Source: Viola odorata (Eukaryota > Streptophyta > Magnoliopsida > Malpighiales > Violaceae). Taken from it: a DNA stretch of 64,000 nt. Positions within the stretch are counted from its first letter, which is position 1; each line of letters opens with the position of its first letter. The position numbers were made by a program, and so were the translations under genes. Where the stretch lies: contig OY829545.1 in assembly GCA_963691705.1 (NCBI GenBank), forward strand, positions 31,855,475-31,919,474, written 5' to 3'. The notes beneath the pieces were generated by a model. That model had not been told where the DNA came from. It worked only from the letters and a program-made list of their open reading frames with translations, and made no database searches. Below, in pieces: positions 45,592 through 58,059 of the stretch.

Positions 45592-45694
45592 CCCTTTTTA
45601 TCTGCGCAAAAGCAACCACAAAAAACCCACGAAAGCTCTCTCATCGAGCGTTAGTCATGGTTAGGGTTGGCATAAATCAAAGGTGCAGATAAAA

Positions 45695-48600
45695 TCAAAT
45701 TCTAGCATAATATAGCTTCAAGCGAGCGATATTCCAAGAGTTGGATAAGGGTGTACCATCGAGTGTCTCCAGATGATAGGCTCCTTTCCCGACAACGTGG
45801 GTGACACGATATGGTCCTTCCCAGTTCGGACTGAGTTTTCCCATTCGTTGTCCTGCCGCTCGCTTGTCTCTGAGCACCAAGTCACCAGTTTTCAGCAACC
45901 GCTCTTTTACGCGCCTATTATGATATCGGGCCATCTTTCGTTTGTAATGTTGCGTTTTCAGAAGGATTTCTTCTCGGACTTCTGGTAACGCATCCAGGTT
46001 AGCTCTTAACCTTTCCTTATTCAGTTCCTCACGAAAGTGGGCCACCCGTAGGCTCATGGTTCCAATCTCTACCGGTGTGACGGCTTCGGTTCCGAAGGCC
46101 AACGCGAAGGGTGTCTCTCCGGTACTAGTCTTAACAGTCATGCGATATGCCCACATCACATACGGCAGCTCATCAGCCCATTTCTTTTTAGACCCTTCTA
46201 GATTTTTCTTAATGTCGCCGAGTATGCTCCGATTGGTCACTTCCGCTTGTCCATTAGTTTGCGGGTGAGCCACGGAGGAAAAGCGTTGCTCGATTCCAAA
46301 TTCTGAGCACTGGTCTTGAAAGAATTGGCTGGTGAATTGCGTCCCATTGTCGCTGACGAGGACACGGGGAACGCCAAATCTCATGATAACTTGATGTTTG
46401 AAGAAACGCCAAGTTTTTTCCGCCGTGATGGTGGCGACCGCTTCAGCTTCGGCCCACTTGGTGAAATAGTCTACCGCCACTATTACGAATTTCAGTTGGG
46501 ACCTTGCCTTTGGGAATGGACCTAGAATATCGATCCCCCATTTGGCGAAAGGACAGGGGGCGATAATTTCAGATATTTCAGTGGCGGGTCGCCGAGGAAT
46601 TTTAGCAAACTCCTGGCACTTAGGGCAAGCTTGCACATAGTCGTGACAATCTTTTCGGATGGTAGGCCAATAGAACCCGGACCGGAAGACTTGCGCCGCC
46701 AGGGTACCACCTGACACGTGCATACCACACACTCCTTCATGGATTTCACGCAAGGTATGAAGACCCTCTTGCCCCGTTATACACTTGGCGGCAGGGTGAG
46801 AGAAACATCTTCGAACCAGATCCCCATCATAGTACGTGCAGCGAGCTGCCTGTTTCAGTACCTTCTTCTTTTCAGCGGTATCCTCAGGCAGTTCTTCGTG
46901 TTTCAAGTATTTAATTACGGGAATTCGCAAGTCGTTCTCACGTTCCTCCACACACAACGTCACTTGCTCCTCCATGAAGGATGGTACCGATAGCTCATGA
47001 TAATATATGTCTTTGGGTATAAGCGCTTCCGGATCTGCGGCCAATTTCGCTAGGCTGTCTGCTTCAGCGTTTTCCTCCCGAGGAATGTGCTCGAAGCTGA
47101 CTTGCATGCCCTCTTTTTTTATTTCCAATAGTTCTCGCTTTACTTTGGCGAGATATTGAATCATGATAGGTTCACGGGCCCAAGAATGTCCCAAGACCTG
47201 GTCCATTATTAACTTGGAATCGCCACAGATTTTTAGACGCAGGTCTCCTGTTCGTCCAGTATCATGCCTTCCTTTAGAAGAAAGTCCTTTTCTGATTCTG
47301 AGCCCGGCTAGCAACGCCTCATATTCTGCCGCATTATTAGACAAAGGCTGTAGGATTCGGATGGCATATCGTATGTGCATATCATGTGGCCCGTTTATAA
47401 AGATTCCAGCCCCAGCCAGCTCTTGGTTTTTGGCTCCATCTACGTGGACTATCTAGAGGTCCGTATAGGTTTCCGGGAATGGGAGGTCCATATCTCCCCA
47501 TTCCGCTTCAGGCACACCTTCTAAGGGGTCCTCCGTAAATGTGCATTCCGCTATGAAATCAGCCAGGATCTGAGCATTTACGGACGGCCGAGACTGATAC
47601 CTCAATCCATATTGCTCTAACTCGAGCGCCCAGATCAACATCCTCCCGGAAGATTCAGGCTTTCGAAATATCCTTTTCAGGGGCTGGTCCGTGAGAACAA
47701 TAACGGAGTAAGACTGGAAATATCGGTCCATTTTACGGGTGGCTTGTATAAGAGCGAATGCTATCTTTTCGATTCGGGCGTATCGCAATTCTGCATCTTT
47801 AAGAACGTGGCTCACAAAATAGACTGGGCGATGAGAGTGGCTGTCGTCGCGAACAAGGACGGCACTGACCACTACGTCCGCAGCGCCAAGATACAAATAT
47901 AAGGTATCGCCTGCCTCGGGCCTTGTTAATAATAAGTCGGATGACAGATAATCTTTCAGGCGGATAAATGCTTCCTCGCATTCAGGGGTCCACCCGAACG
48001 AGGCTTTGTTCCGTATAACTTTGAAAAAAGGGAGACACTTCTCTCCTTGCTTAGAAATGAACCGTCCAAGGGCGATGACTCGCCCTGTAAGTCTTTGTAC
48101 TTCTTTGACGGTTCTGGATGATATCATGTCTTGTATCGCTTTGACCTTCAAAGGGTTGGGCAGGATACCTTTTTGGCTGACGACGTAGCCCAAAAAATTT
48201 CCCGTTTGGAATGCGAACATACATTTCCGGGGGTTCAGCTTCATGTGATACCTTTTCATTACGCCGAAGACTTCTTCTAAGTCTCGCAGGTGATCTTGGA
48301 AACTCGCACTTTTTACCAATATATCATCAACGTACGCCTCTACGTTCCTCCCAATCAGTTCTTCGAATATTTTGTTGGCCATACGTTGGAATGTCGCCCC
48401 GGCGTTTTTCAATCCGAACGGCATCGCCGTGTAACAGTAAGTGGCCTTTGGAGTGAGAAACGCAGTCTTTTCTTCATCTTCCCGGGCCATGGGGATTTGA
48501 TGGTACCCAGAGTTGGCATCTAGTGAGCTTAAATAAGCGTATCCAGCAGTCTGATCAACCAGTTGATCTATCCGAGGAAGCGGGTAACAATCCTTAGGGC

Positions 48601-51565
48601 AGGCATCATTTAAATCAGTAAAGTCGATGCACATGCGCCAATCCCCATTGGGCTTAGGAACAAGAACAGGGTTCGCTAGCCAAGTGGGATATTGAATTTC
48701 GCGAATGAACCCCGCGTCGAGGAGCTTCGCTACCTCTTTATCCACGGCCAACGCCTTTTCATTAGAGAACGCGTGCCGCTTTTGCTGCACCGGTCTGGCA
48801 TCTGGGTCGACATTGAGTCGATGTTCGGCTACTTCACGCGATATACCTGGCATATCTGCGGGTTTCCACGCGAAGTCTCCTTGACATTTGTTTAGCAGTC
48901 GGGCTAGTTGGAGGTTTTCCGCTGGGCTAAGTTTTTCACTAATCAGGAAGCTTGCCTCCTCTATCCCAATTGCTGGAACGGGTACCATCTTATCCAAAGG
49001 TTGAGCCCGCTTCTCATCGCTTTGCTCATAGGGATCTGCCGCTATACACATGTACCTGTCGCAGCTTTTTTGAGTCATAAGCGAATAGCATTCTGCCGCT
49101 AGTTTTTGATCACCCTTTATGGTTACTACCCCATCCCAGGAGGGGTATTTCATCTTCAAATGCTTCTGAGATATCACGGCGCCGAAGCGATTGAGAAAAG
49201 GTCGTCCGAGCATGACATTGTAAGGCAAATTCAGATCCACAACAAGAAATAATAAGTTTTCTGATCTCTTGTAGGTGTCCTCCCGGAAATATATTGGCAG
49301 AGTAATTACTCCAGTGACGGGAATTGGAACTCCATCAACGCCAACTATAGGCCGTTTACTAGGCGTTAACTCATTAGTGGGACGTTTCATAAGGTTGTAG
49401 GCTTCCAGCGAAAAGAGATTTATTGCACTCCCATTATCAATGAGAGTTCTTCTGATTCCATGACTAGCGATGATGGGTGTGACTACCAAAGCGTCATTGT
49501 GTGGGTAGACAACGCCTTTCTCATCTTCTTCAGAGAAGGACAGTACCATCCGATCCAAAATGCCTATCGCATCTCCCTTCTTCATTGTGCCATCTCTTGC
49601 GCGCTTTTCTCCTTTCGGGAATGCCAGCTGCTCTGATTCATCCATATAGGGAGTTCCTCCCGCAATGATATTAATCATAGGAATATATTCGTCATCTATC
49701 GTAAAAGTTTCTTTCTCTCTTCCTCCAGAAGGATGATCCTTTTGCTGGGCATGAGGAGGAACAGGTCGTTCATCGGTCGTCCTTTTCAGGGGGTTATTGC
49801 GAGCATCTTCTCTTATCTGGGTGGCAAATTCTCCCAAATATCCTTCCTCCACCAGCCGTTCTATCACCGTTTTTAATTCTCTGCACGCCTCCGTAGAATG
49901 GCCTCTGGCTTTGTGGAATTTACAGTAAGCATTTTCCCTTCTTCCTAAAAGTACTCCTGGTTTTGTAGGCGCGGGATAGCGGATGGGAAGGTTTCGCTGT
50001 TCCGCTATCGCTAAAATTTCAGCTCTTGGCACGTTGAGGGAAGGAAAATCTGGATCGTACGCTCAATTTTTATAAGAATCCCCGCGACGTCGAGTGGGGG
50101 AGCCACCGGTTTTTCCCTTCAGAGACTGGCCCTTTTGTCTGTCAGAGGCCTTGGGGATGTGATCCTTCCGCCTAGCATAATCATCGATAAAATGATACTC
50201 AGATAAGGGCTTCGCAGGAGCAGCGGCGATTTGAGGCGTCCCCTGTGGCACGCTGTACGTCTGATTTCTATTTTCCTCTTCCTCCATCTTCGCGTAATTG
50301 TGGGCCTTAAGCCTCAACGCATCTAAGGTCAACGGGGGGTCCACCATAAGTGCGTCTTTCAGCTTCCCATAACGGCAATTTCTTTTCAGAGCTTCTATAG
50401 CAAAATCGATAGTAACGCCCGGCGTTAAGGACATTTCCAGATCGAAGCGGCTGAGAAAATCCTTCAAGGATTCTTGAGGGGTTCACTGTATGTCAAATAA
50501 CGCGGCGGCAGATTTTCTGATTGGAATCGCAGTGCTAAATCTGCTCCGAAATTTAGCTTCTAGCTGTGCGAAATTGCTAATGGATCCACCGGGAAGACCT
50601 TCAAACCAGAGACGCGCAACGCCCGATAGCGTCATAACAAATATTTGGCACAGCGCCGCATCGCTGTGGGTCTGAAACTGAACAAAATCTTTTACTTTAT
50701 TAATATGGGAGATGGGATCCTTCGTGCCATCATAAGTGTCAGCGGGAAGCTTTACACGTCGACTGACTCGGTGACGCCTTATGCGACGGCTAAATGGGTG
50801 ACCAGATGTATCATCAAGAATTTCACCCGGTTGACGCGGAGGAGACATTTCAGCCTGACGCCCTCTGTCTCGTGGTCCTGGGGTAAAATGTCGCCTAGGA
50901 GATCGACTGCGACTCCTGTATGAACGACTTCGATGCCTTCGGCTACTGGACCTGTCACTGTATTCAGGAGACAAACTTCCGCGGACTCCTTCCCTCCGTC
51001 CGTCCCACCGGTTCCTCATCCCCTCAAGTTGCCCGCCTCCCAGTAGGGGGAGACCTTGCGGCATTTGTGGTACATAGGCCTCTACTCTTCCTTGAGTAAG
51101 CTTCCCAACACTACTCAGAAGATTTCCAGCGGATAAAGGCATCTGGAGGTTTTCTGGAAACAAAGGTGACAAAGGTCGATCAGCAACAATAGATGGAGTA
51201 AACATGACGTGAGGAGGGAGACTAGATCCAAAAGCGCCGGGAGTGCCTCTCGCGGCCATTTCAGTCAGATACTCCAGCCGAGCACGAAGGGTCGCTATTT
51301 CCATAGTCAAGGGATGTTCACGGCTGAGTACAGATTCTCTCGAAAGAGGAGTAGAAAAATCAGATCCCGCCATCTGGGATGACAAAATGTCTACTTGCGA
51401 GGAACCCAGTCCTCCAACAATTCCAGTCGAATGGTCCAGGGGTCCTGAAATGACGGGTTGCGTCGTCATCGAGAGATTAGCAGTAACAGCGGGAAACAGC
51501 TGTCTGCGACTTTGGAAAGGAATACTAGAAGATGATGATCGGATCGGCTCCGATTCTGTGGTCAT
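45695..51565 (-). pseudogene. gag-pol: gag-pol polyprotein of element 3, three in-frame stops
   Basis: One frame carries Gag, protease (IDNGSAIN), RT (YVDDILVKS), RNase H, second RNase H (HVDGAK), and integrase with HHCC, GIDILGPF, SDNGTQF and an intact NGQAEVTN Glu. The frame opens with GTG at 51616 right after a TAA; the first in-frame ATGs are 15 and 17 codons in, and I place the start at 51565 because element 1 shares that ATG. Gag has an RS-rich stretch like element 1. Stops are TGA at 50483 and 50063 (Arg in element 1) and TAG at 47453 (Trp in element 1). No frameshift; the frame is 5922 nt as in element 1. Confidence 0.94.
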
Positions 51566-51630
51566 GATCATTCCGATCTTCCGACTAAACTGAGCTTGGC
51601 TATTAAGGACGCTCACTTAATATACCAAAG

Positions 51631-51648
51631 CTCTCAATGAAAGCACCA
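51631..51648 (-). other. Primer binding site of element 3
   Basis: The minus strand reads TGGTGCTTTCATTGAGAG, two bases inside the 5' LTR. It differs from element 1 at one base (T for C). Confidence 0.8.
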
Positions 51649-51650
51649 TT

Positions 51651-52188
51651 TGATAAGATTCGATGTTGATCTTGTGAGATTCTGCGTCGCGTATGATCAG
51701 AACAGTAGTGAATGACGTCGGGTGTACCTGCACAGCGCCGGAGTGGGAGCTCCGGTGTAGACACTCCAATGCTTAAGTTAGTATGGGTTTTTAAAGTAGC
51801 AGGGGTTTCTCTGGGTGAATCTGACCGTCCCTCCTTATGGAAAAAGATGGGGTATTTATAGAATCTGGACAGCGATACCTGGCGATACCAACAAAGGCGC
51901 CGTTTGATGATGACGTCACAGGCGATATCAGTTGATGACGTCGGGGGTGATGTCGCGTGAGGCTGTCGGGAGCGATAACCTTGTTGGTTCCTAGGACGGG
52001 ATGGCGCCGTGCGTATAGAGTCGCGTGAGTCCCCCCCCCCCCCCCCCCCCCCCCGCTGAAGTCGACCATCCTAGGAGTCCATCGCTGATCCTTGGGCGAT
52101 ACATTGATATCCGTGTAGGCCGCCTGGGAAACCGCTCCGACAAGAGTCACTTGTAGTAGGACCGTCAGGGCTATCTCAGTTGTTATCA
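51651..52188 (-). repeat. 5' LTR of element 3
   Basis: The LTR is 538 bp, with TATAAATA on the minus strand at 51853-51860 and TGATAA/TTATCA ends. It is 17 bp longer than the 3' LTR, and the whole difference is the poly-C tract. Confidence 0.94.
52031..52054. repeat. Poly-C tract (24 C; G on the element strand)
   Basis: There are twenty-four consecutive C on the plus strand. The other LTR of the same element has seven at the same point. Confidence 0.95.
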
Positions 52189-52193
52189 CCCAC

Positions 52194-52388
52194 CTTTTCA
52201 GACAAGGGGTAAGCCTAAGATAGCGTACTGAACCCCTGTCATTTTGGCTATTGACACTGACTTTGGCATCGGAGTGTTTACGCCGGAGACCCCCTCCAAC
52301 GCTTTGCAGGTGACGAAGACCCCAGCACAGTGTTCCCGACCAGCCCAAATCAGGCCGATCCTGCTCAGTATCCCTCGGACTCTTATCA
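52194..52388 (+). repeat. 3' LTR of element 4, right piece
   Basis: It continues the LTR broken at 36191, after the repeated CCCAC (52189-52193). It carries a degenerate GC hairpin (CGCCGGAGACCCCCTCCAACG) and ends CTCTTATCA at 52388. Confidence 0.85.
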
Positions 52389-54225
52389 ATCCAAGCGCCC
52401 AGAAGAAGTGAACCAGATCGACAACCCCAGGTATTGCAAATATCATCGGATCATCAGTCATCCGGTAGATAAGTGTTTTGTCCTTAAAAACCTCATTATT
52501 CGTTTGGACAACAAAGGCAAGATAAAACTTGATAATGGAGATGTTGTAGATGATAATTACATCACAACCACCATAAATAATGATGCTAAACCAACTATGA
52601 TTTCATTCGGATCATTCGATCCTATTTTGTTGTCATAAGCCTTGGGTCGAAAGACAATCACCTCTCAGCCAACGGTACTGACAGCTGAATTACCGAAGGG
52701 GGCAGTCCCTGTAAAGTTTACCACTGATGGAGAGGTCAAGGTCATCTATGCTTACCTAGGGATGTCGAAGATAGGAAACCCTTATAGGCCAAGCTTGTAC
52801 GAGTTGATGATTGATGACTTAAATGTTTGGGAAACAAGATCTGAGTCTGAAGATGAAATTAACGACAGATGGTCAACCTTCAGAAGGAAGAAGAATAAGA
52901 AATTTCTTCCAAAAAGAAAGTCATCCTCAAAATACCCTCATGCCGTCTCTAGCCAAGATTATGACGTTCAGCTAGAAGGGTGGGGTCTTCCAAGTGAGCC
53001 ATCAAAGACCTCCCAGGAAGCTGGGACTGTTGATAAGCCTCGCAAGGGAAAGGCTTTGATCCATGCGTCGGCAAAGCTAGAACGAACGCCTTGTAAGGCT
53101 CACACTCATCCAATGTCTAGAAAAGGGAGGCACCATGCTCTCGAATGCTCAACAACAGGGTCTTCATCTCAACCAAAAGGGACAGTGACTCGTGAAGAGT
53201 ATGTCCTAGAAGAACAATCTCCTGAAGATTGTGTAGCAGTCTACATGGTCAGTGTGGAGCAAGCTGAAGGATCTGACCACGAAGATGCTGATGTTGTAAA
53301 AAGGTTAGAAGAGGTTCCATCAAACGCCTCTTTAACCGAAACTCTTGATCTCTCTTTAGAAGTCAGGAATAGTACAAGCACTGGTAGATCCAACCAAATA
53401 CAAAGAAAGATTGTTGAAAGTTGTTGATCAACTGAGTGCTTTAATGCAATCACCTTTACTGATTATGACTTGCTACTAGGATCGTGTTTGCACAATAGGC
53501 CTCTTTATGTTGCAGGATACATTCAGAAAGATAAGGTTAGAAGGATACTTGTGGATCAAGGGTCAGCCGTCAGCATCATGCCCATCCATACAATGAAAAA
53601 ATTAGGTATCACCATGTCCGAGCTTTCCAAAAGTAAGTTGGTTATCCAAGGTTTCAATCAAAAGGGTCAAGCTGCCATTGGCATGATTCGAGTGAAACTA
53701 GAGATTGAAGAATTGGTATCTACTGTCCTTTTTCATGTAATTGATGCTAGAACATCCTACTAGTTACTCCTCGGAAGAATTTGGTTACATGAGAATGGAG
53801 TTATCCCTTCAAGCTGGCACCAATGCCTCAAATTCATTCGTAATGGAGAGGTAAAATGCGTTAAGGGAGAAACCAATCCGTTCAGCAAGGAAGAGTCACA
53901 TTTTGCGGATGCAAAATTCTTCTCAGAAGAAAAGATTCCTTTAGAAGCCTTTCCCATCTTCGCACCAGAATGTAAGAGGAATGAAGAAAGCTCCTCTTCC
54001 GCCACAAGGGCAGCACTTATATTCATAAAGGCTTCGCTTTCCAAAACCGCCATCACTGAGGGAGTAGAGGTCTTAAAGAAGAGTATGACTCTCCCTATTC
54101 CCATGATTTCAACATTGATCCCAAGAACATCCAAGCCGGAGGCCCCTTGGGAGATGAGATCTGAATAGGCAAGCGGAGGATCAAAACGGTGCGACCGAGG
54201 ATGGTACGACCCAAAAGTCAAAAGG
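52389..54225 (+). pseudogene. gag: gag-protease relic of a different Ty3/gypsy family
   Basis: The sequence CKYHRIISHPVDKCFVLKNL is a zinc-finger-like gag block found in a common plant gypsy family. It is followed by a linker with WSTFRRKKNKKF. Then comes a retropepsin-like region: LLGSCLHNRPLYVAGYI, an active-site motif LVDQGSAVSIMP (normally DxGSA), VIQGFNQKGQ and LLLGRIWLHENGVIPSSWH. Stops occur at 52636, 53425 and 53761. RT and later domains are not seen. The left end is the insertion point of element 4, so the start of gag should lie elsewhere. Confidence 0.75.
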
Positions 54226-54674
54226 CTTTTTGAAAATGCTGGGTATGGAAAAGGGGAACCTCGCTAACTTGGTGACTTAGATGCGGTCCTTTCTAGCGGA
54301 AAACCATCTACAGAAAGGCAAAGGTTCAGGCTCGGTTTTCTACAAGATCCTCCAGCCAAGATCAAAGTCAAAAAGACCTCCGCAAACCCAATTATGATAC
54401 AAATATGCGAAGTTGACAAAAGTATAAACTGTGTAAGGCAAAGAGAAAACAAAATCATTGTAACACTCCTGGCCCGCAAGAGTATAAACTGTGTACGGCT
54501 AAATAAATGAACAAAATAAATATCTTCCCATAACAGATCAGTCAAGGAAAAGTAAAAGTTCTTTGCCATAATTGGATGAATCATCATCATATCAGTTCAA
54601 GCAAAAAGGAATAAGATAACAGAAGAAAAGTGTTCATTCCATATGGGAGAAGCATCCACTGAAACAGAAAGAGA
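54226..54674. other. Unassigned, probably part of the same gypsy relic
   Basis: AGTATAAACTGTGTA occurs twice (near 54419 and 54479). No gene is recognised. Confidence 0.35.
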
Positions 54675-55080
54675 CTACATCAAGGTTGTCACTATGTCTT
54701 CCAAATTCACCATTTGAAGGAGAGTACGCCTAAGTTCTTCTCGCTCACGGTCAATAGCTTCAAATTCAGCCATAGAGATGGTCTCTTTCCTCTTCCATTC
54801 TTCCCATTCTACAGAGAGCTTCTGAATGTTCTCATCAGTACCCTGAAGATCATCTCGCAATTTGTCAATCTTAGAGGCTAACCTACCCTTCTCCTCTTGC
54901 AATCGACTGATCTTTAAGTCCAAGTCTTCCATTTCTGCTTCTTAACTCAATAAGGAATCCTGAATGGAAGAACTCCTTATCTGAAAGGCATGAAGCTTCA
55001 ATTTTAACCCATTAATTTGCTCAAGTGAAGGAAGAAAACTCTTGACTATGCTAGCTTGGCATTCGGTTAAGGCTTGAATG
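54675..55080 (-). pseudogene. Antisense coiled-coil relic
   Basis: An 85-aa frame (54932-54675) is a strong coiled coil (KISRLQEEKGRLASKIDKL). The same frame continues upstream past one TAA with similar text (QALTECQASIVKSFLPSL). It lies antisense to the gag-protease relic, before LTR-like DNA. It may be the tail of an antisense ORF of that second gypsy family; this is weak. Confidence 0.4.
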
Positions 55081-55766
55081 AGTAATTAATTAATTGGCTT
55101 GGTCCATTTAATTAATTAAAGGCTCCATCATAGGATTGATTTATGGAAGTAATCAATTCATTGGTTGATCTACTGAATTAATTACTGCATATATCAAGGG
55201 AAAAAAATTGTGTTTATCCAAGGTTGTCGCACATGATCAATTCGACAAAATCCATGATGTGCAGGAACAAATCCAAGACCATGGATTCCTTTGTAGAATC
55301 AATTCCTTGGTACAAGTTCCAAAGAAAAATGTACATTCGATAGAAAATCACTCCGGAGACAAAATTGGTCCGCGATAAATTTGGACCTACAATCAAACAT
55401 GATTTCAAGTTCATTCCCCGTCGCAAATTCAGCTCGCTCGAAAAGGAAAAAGTTCAAGATTAATTTACTTCATCAAGTAAAACAATCTTGATGGGGCATT
55501 TGCAAACACCAAAATTTCAGCCCGTCTTAAAATATTCGGCCCAACTTGTAAAGAGCCATGAAGCCCATTCACCAAAATCCATGAAGCTTATTTGGTCGAA
55601 GCGCATCAGCAAGCTCATGTTTGGAGGGATCAAAACCTACCTCATATTTATTAATTTGATTAAATGTCAAATTAATTGATATTCAATTATTAATTAATAA
55701 TATCGGTTACATATTGGACCAATGAGATGAAGACACGTGTCATCTTTCAAACTCAAAATCATCCTT
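55081..55766. other. AT-rich LTR-like sequence
   Basis: It is rich in TTAATTAATT motifs, with no gene. It probably forms the U3 part of an LTR whose TATA box is at 55774. Confidence 0.35.
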
Positions 55767-55773
55767 ATGAGCC

Positions 55774-55781
55774 TATAAATA
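55774..55781 (+). promoter_or_regulatory. TATA box of an LTR-like promoter
   Basis: CCTATAAATAGAGGCC is a classic plant TATA box, preceded by ACACGTGTCATC and followed by a repeat-rich leader. LTR borders were not found. Confidence 0.5.
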
Positions 55782-55877
55782 GAGGCCTCATTGGAAGGTG
55801 AGAGAGGAGATTTCAAAGATAAAATTACTGCAGAGATTAAGAACTGAAGCTGATCATCTTCAAGAAAGAAGGAGAAA

Positions 55878-56062
55878 AACTATAAGCCAATTCAAGGCTA
55901 GTTTTTCTCTCAAGCAAATCAAATCAAATCAAGGAGGAGCCACAAGCTGATTCAAGGCCGGTTTCTTCTCAAATCAACCGCAGAAGCCACAAGCTGATTC
56001 AAGGCCGGTTTCTTCTCAAATCAATCGCGCACTACAAGCTAATTCAAGGCCAATCCGTCATC
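55878..56062 (+). repeat. Leader tandem repeat, period about 48 bp, four partial copies
   Basis: ACAAGCTGATTCAAGGCC followed by GGTTTCTTCTCAAATCAA recurs near 55881, 55939, 55987 and 56033, the first and last copies being imperfect. Confidence 0.7.
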
Positions 56063-56204
56063 CATCAAACTCAAATCCAAATCCAAATCTGGAGTGAAGA
56101 CCAATTCATTAATTAGAGCAATCAAAGAAGAATAACCACTTTTACTCTACATTCAATATTTGTAATTTGACACGTGTAATTTTCTCCTGTTACGGAAGAA
56201 TTTT

Positions 56205-56790
56205 GTGTGTACACTACCTCTTACCTGGTGAGATAAACTTGTAAGAACAACAAAATACACCAATTTTATTCCTAAAATCATATTTCTAGCAGTTGTTGCT
56301 AGGCCAAGGTATAATTCTGAAGGGATTTATACATTTGATGGTAAGATATGAGTGTTCCCTTTGGTTAATGAGGTTGCTGCTATTAGGTCTAGTGCCAATA
56401 GGTTAGCTGGAAAATTAGAACTTAAGTCTATCACAAAAATAGACAAGAAACTCATTAGGAATTTCATGATAAATAAGATTTTACCTACCATTAAGGAGAA
56501 CTAGCCTAGGCATAGCATCATTGATCCAATTATTATTCAACAAGATAATGCTAAAACACATATCCCTAATGATGATGTTGATTTTTTTAGTGTAGCTCAT
56601 ATATTAGGATTGAATGTTAGGTTACTATATCAACCCCCTAATTCCCCTGATCTAAATGTTTTGGACTTATCATTTTTTAGAGCTATCCAGTCTTTGCAAG
56701 AGAAAGAATGTGCAAAGTCTGTGTTGCAATTGGTTGCAATTGTTCAAAAATCATTTACTGAGTTTTCTAATCAGAAAACAAATTTTTAGG
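56205..56790 (+). pseudogene. mariner-like (plant DD39D) transposase relic
   Basis: The reading covers LLPGE near 56218 (one-base shift after it), TNFIPKIIFL, SANRLAGKLELKSI, IIQQDNAKTHI, and LYQPPNSPDLNVLDLSFF, then AIQSLQEKEC. The last two catalytic Asp (QQD and VLD) are 39 residues apart, as in plant mariners. Stops occur after DGKI and at the Trp before PRHS, and the C-terminus is lost. The N-terminal DNA-binding part and the terminal repeats are not seen. Confidence 0.82.
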
Positions 56791-57180
56791 CCAAATTTGT
56801 TGAAAAATACTTGGTTTAAATCCTACAAAAATTTGTGTTTTCTCTTGCAGTAATTTCTTGGCATATTTAAATGCGTTGTGCGTTCTCGTAATGCTGAATT
56901 TTCATAGATTTTCATTGTGAGTCGAATTGAGAAAATGACGTATTGCATACGTTGTTTTATGATTTGTGATACCATCTGCATCCTATATGGCATTTTATGA
57001 ATCAATGTGCAAGAATGTGAAAAGCATGTGCCTAAACTTACATTTGGTGAATTAGTTGATGACCATGCGCACTTGCTCCCTCTTTATGTCTCACCTTTAA
57101 TTTTAAGTGCCCTTAAGTATGTAGGTGAGATAAAGAAGGCCACCTCGGCGCAATGAACACACGAGTGTATGTACACAAGC
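56791..57180. other. Unassigned sequence
   Basis: No gene or repeat is recognised. Confidence 0.3.
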
Positions 57181-57333
57181 TGAGAGCAAGCCAAGACCCG
57201 GCTGGTCGAGCAAGAAATTGAAGTTATAGATTCGAGGGCGAATCCTTTTGAAGAGGAAGGGGGTGATACGAGCATGGCCACCCCCTCTTTTGTACCCAAT
57301 CCACCATGGTCACTTAGGGGTCAAATGGAGTGA
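57181..57333 (+). other. Possible gypsy coding scrap
   Basis: A short open stretch reads VEQEIEVIDSRANPFEEEGG, which resembles a linker seen in many plant gypsy proteins. It is followed by a non-coding, LTR-like stretch to about 58050. Too short to classify. Confidence 0.3.
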
Positions 57334-58059
57334 GAAGATGGAGAAGAGATGCATGCAAGAAAAACCCTAGTGTCCCATGAGACAATCCCCACATTCACAC
57401 ATGGTTTAGACGGCCAAGGCATGAGGAAAGGCGCGCTAAAACTCTAGCAAGGCATGAGGCTCAGCGCACGCGTAACCGCGCATTTTGCACTAAAGTTCCA
57501 ATCTCTAAACGGCATGCCCATTAAAAACAGTTTTGAAAAGCTGGAAAGTCCAGAGGTAAACGACATGTCGTTTGCCCAAAATTACAAATTTTGCCCTTTT
57601 GAAGCCTTTTGAAGAGCAACACTTCAAGACATAGCTTATATTTTTGATGAAAACTTAGTTGGGTGCTTTAACCTCCTATTTTCATTGTAAGCTCTCTTCG
57701 TGCTTATCTAGTTGGTTTGGGAAAGCCATTGATTTGAGTCAAGTAAAAATATTAAAAGTTTCCTCCTTGTTTCGTGTCATATTTGTGTTGAATATCATTC
57801 GTGAGTTTTCAACAAAAACATTCCAAAAATAAGACCCTTAACCTAACGGTTAAGTTCCTTACTCCGGATTTGTGTTTGTGTTTTGATTGTGTCTCCTTTC
57901 CTTGTGTGAACGTATCATTCATCCATCTTGAACTAGATTTTTGTGTTAAAAGACAAGTTCACATATTTCTCATTCAAAAGCGCACAGCTCTGGTGCCAGC
58001 TTGCAAGGGGATCCGGAACCGTATCAACCAATATTATGCAAGAAGCCAAAACTAGAAAC
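57334..58059. other. Non-coding, possibly LTR-derived
   Basis: No gene is seen. Low-complexity T-rich text and a short inverted repeat (CTTAACCTAACGGTTAAG, 57838-57855) are present. Confidence 0.35.

Larger units (their letters stand above)
36192..52188 (-). mobile_element. Tat-lineage LTR retrotransposon, element 3 (complete, 16.0 kb)
   Basis: Both LTRs, the target duplication, PBS, gag-pol (minus strand), the four-unit array and the cassette (A, B, C, D, here on the plus strand) are present. It inserted in the 3' LTR of element 4. Its two LTRs differ by about nine substitutions plus a poly-C length change, so it is somewhat older than element 1. Its organisation is collinear with element 1 throughout. 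Confidence 0.95.
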
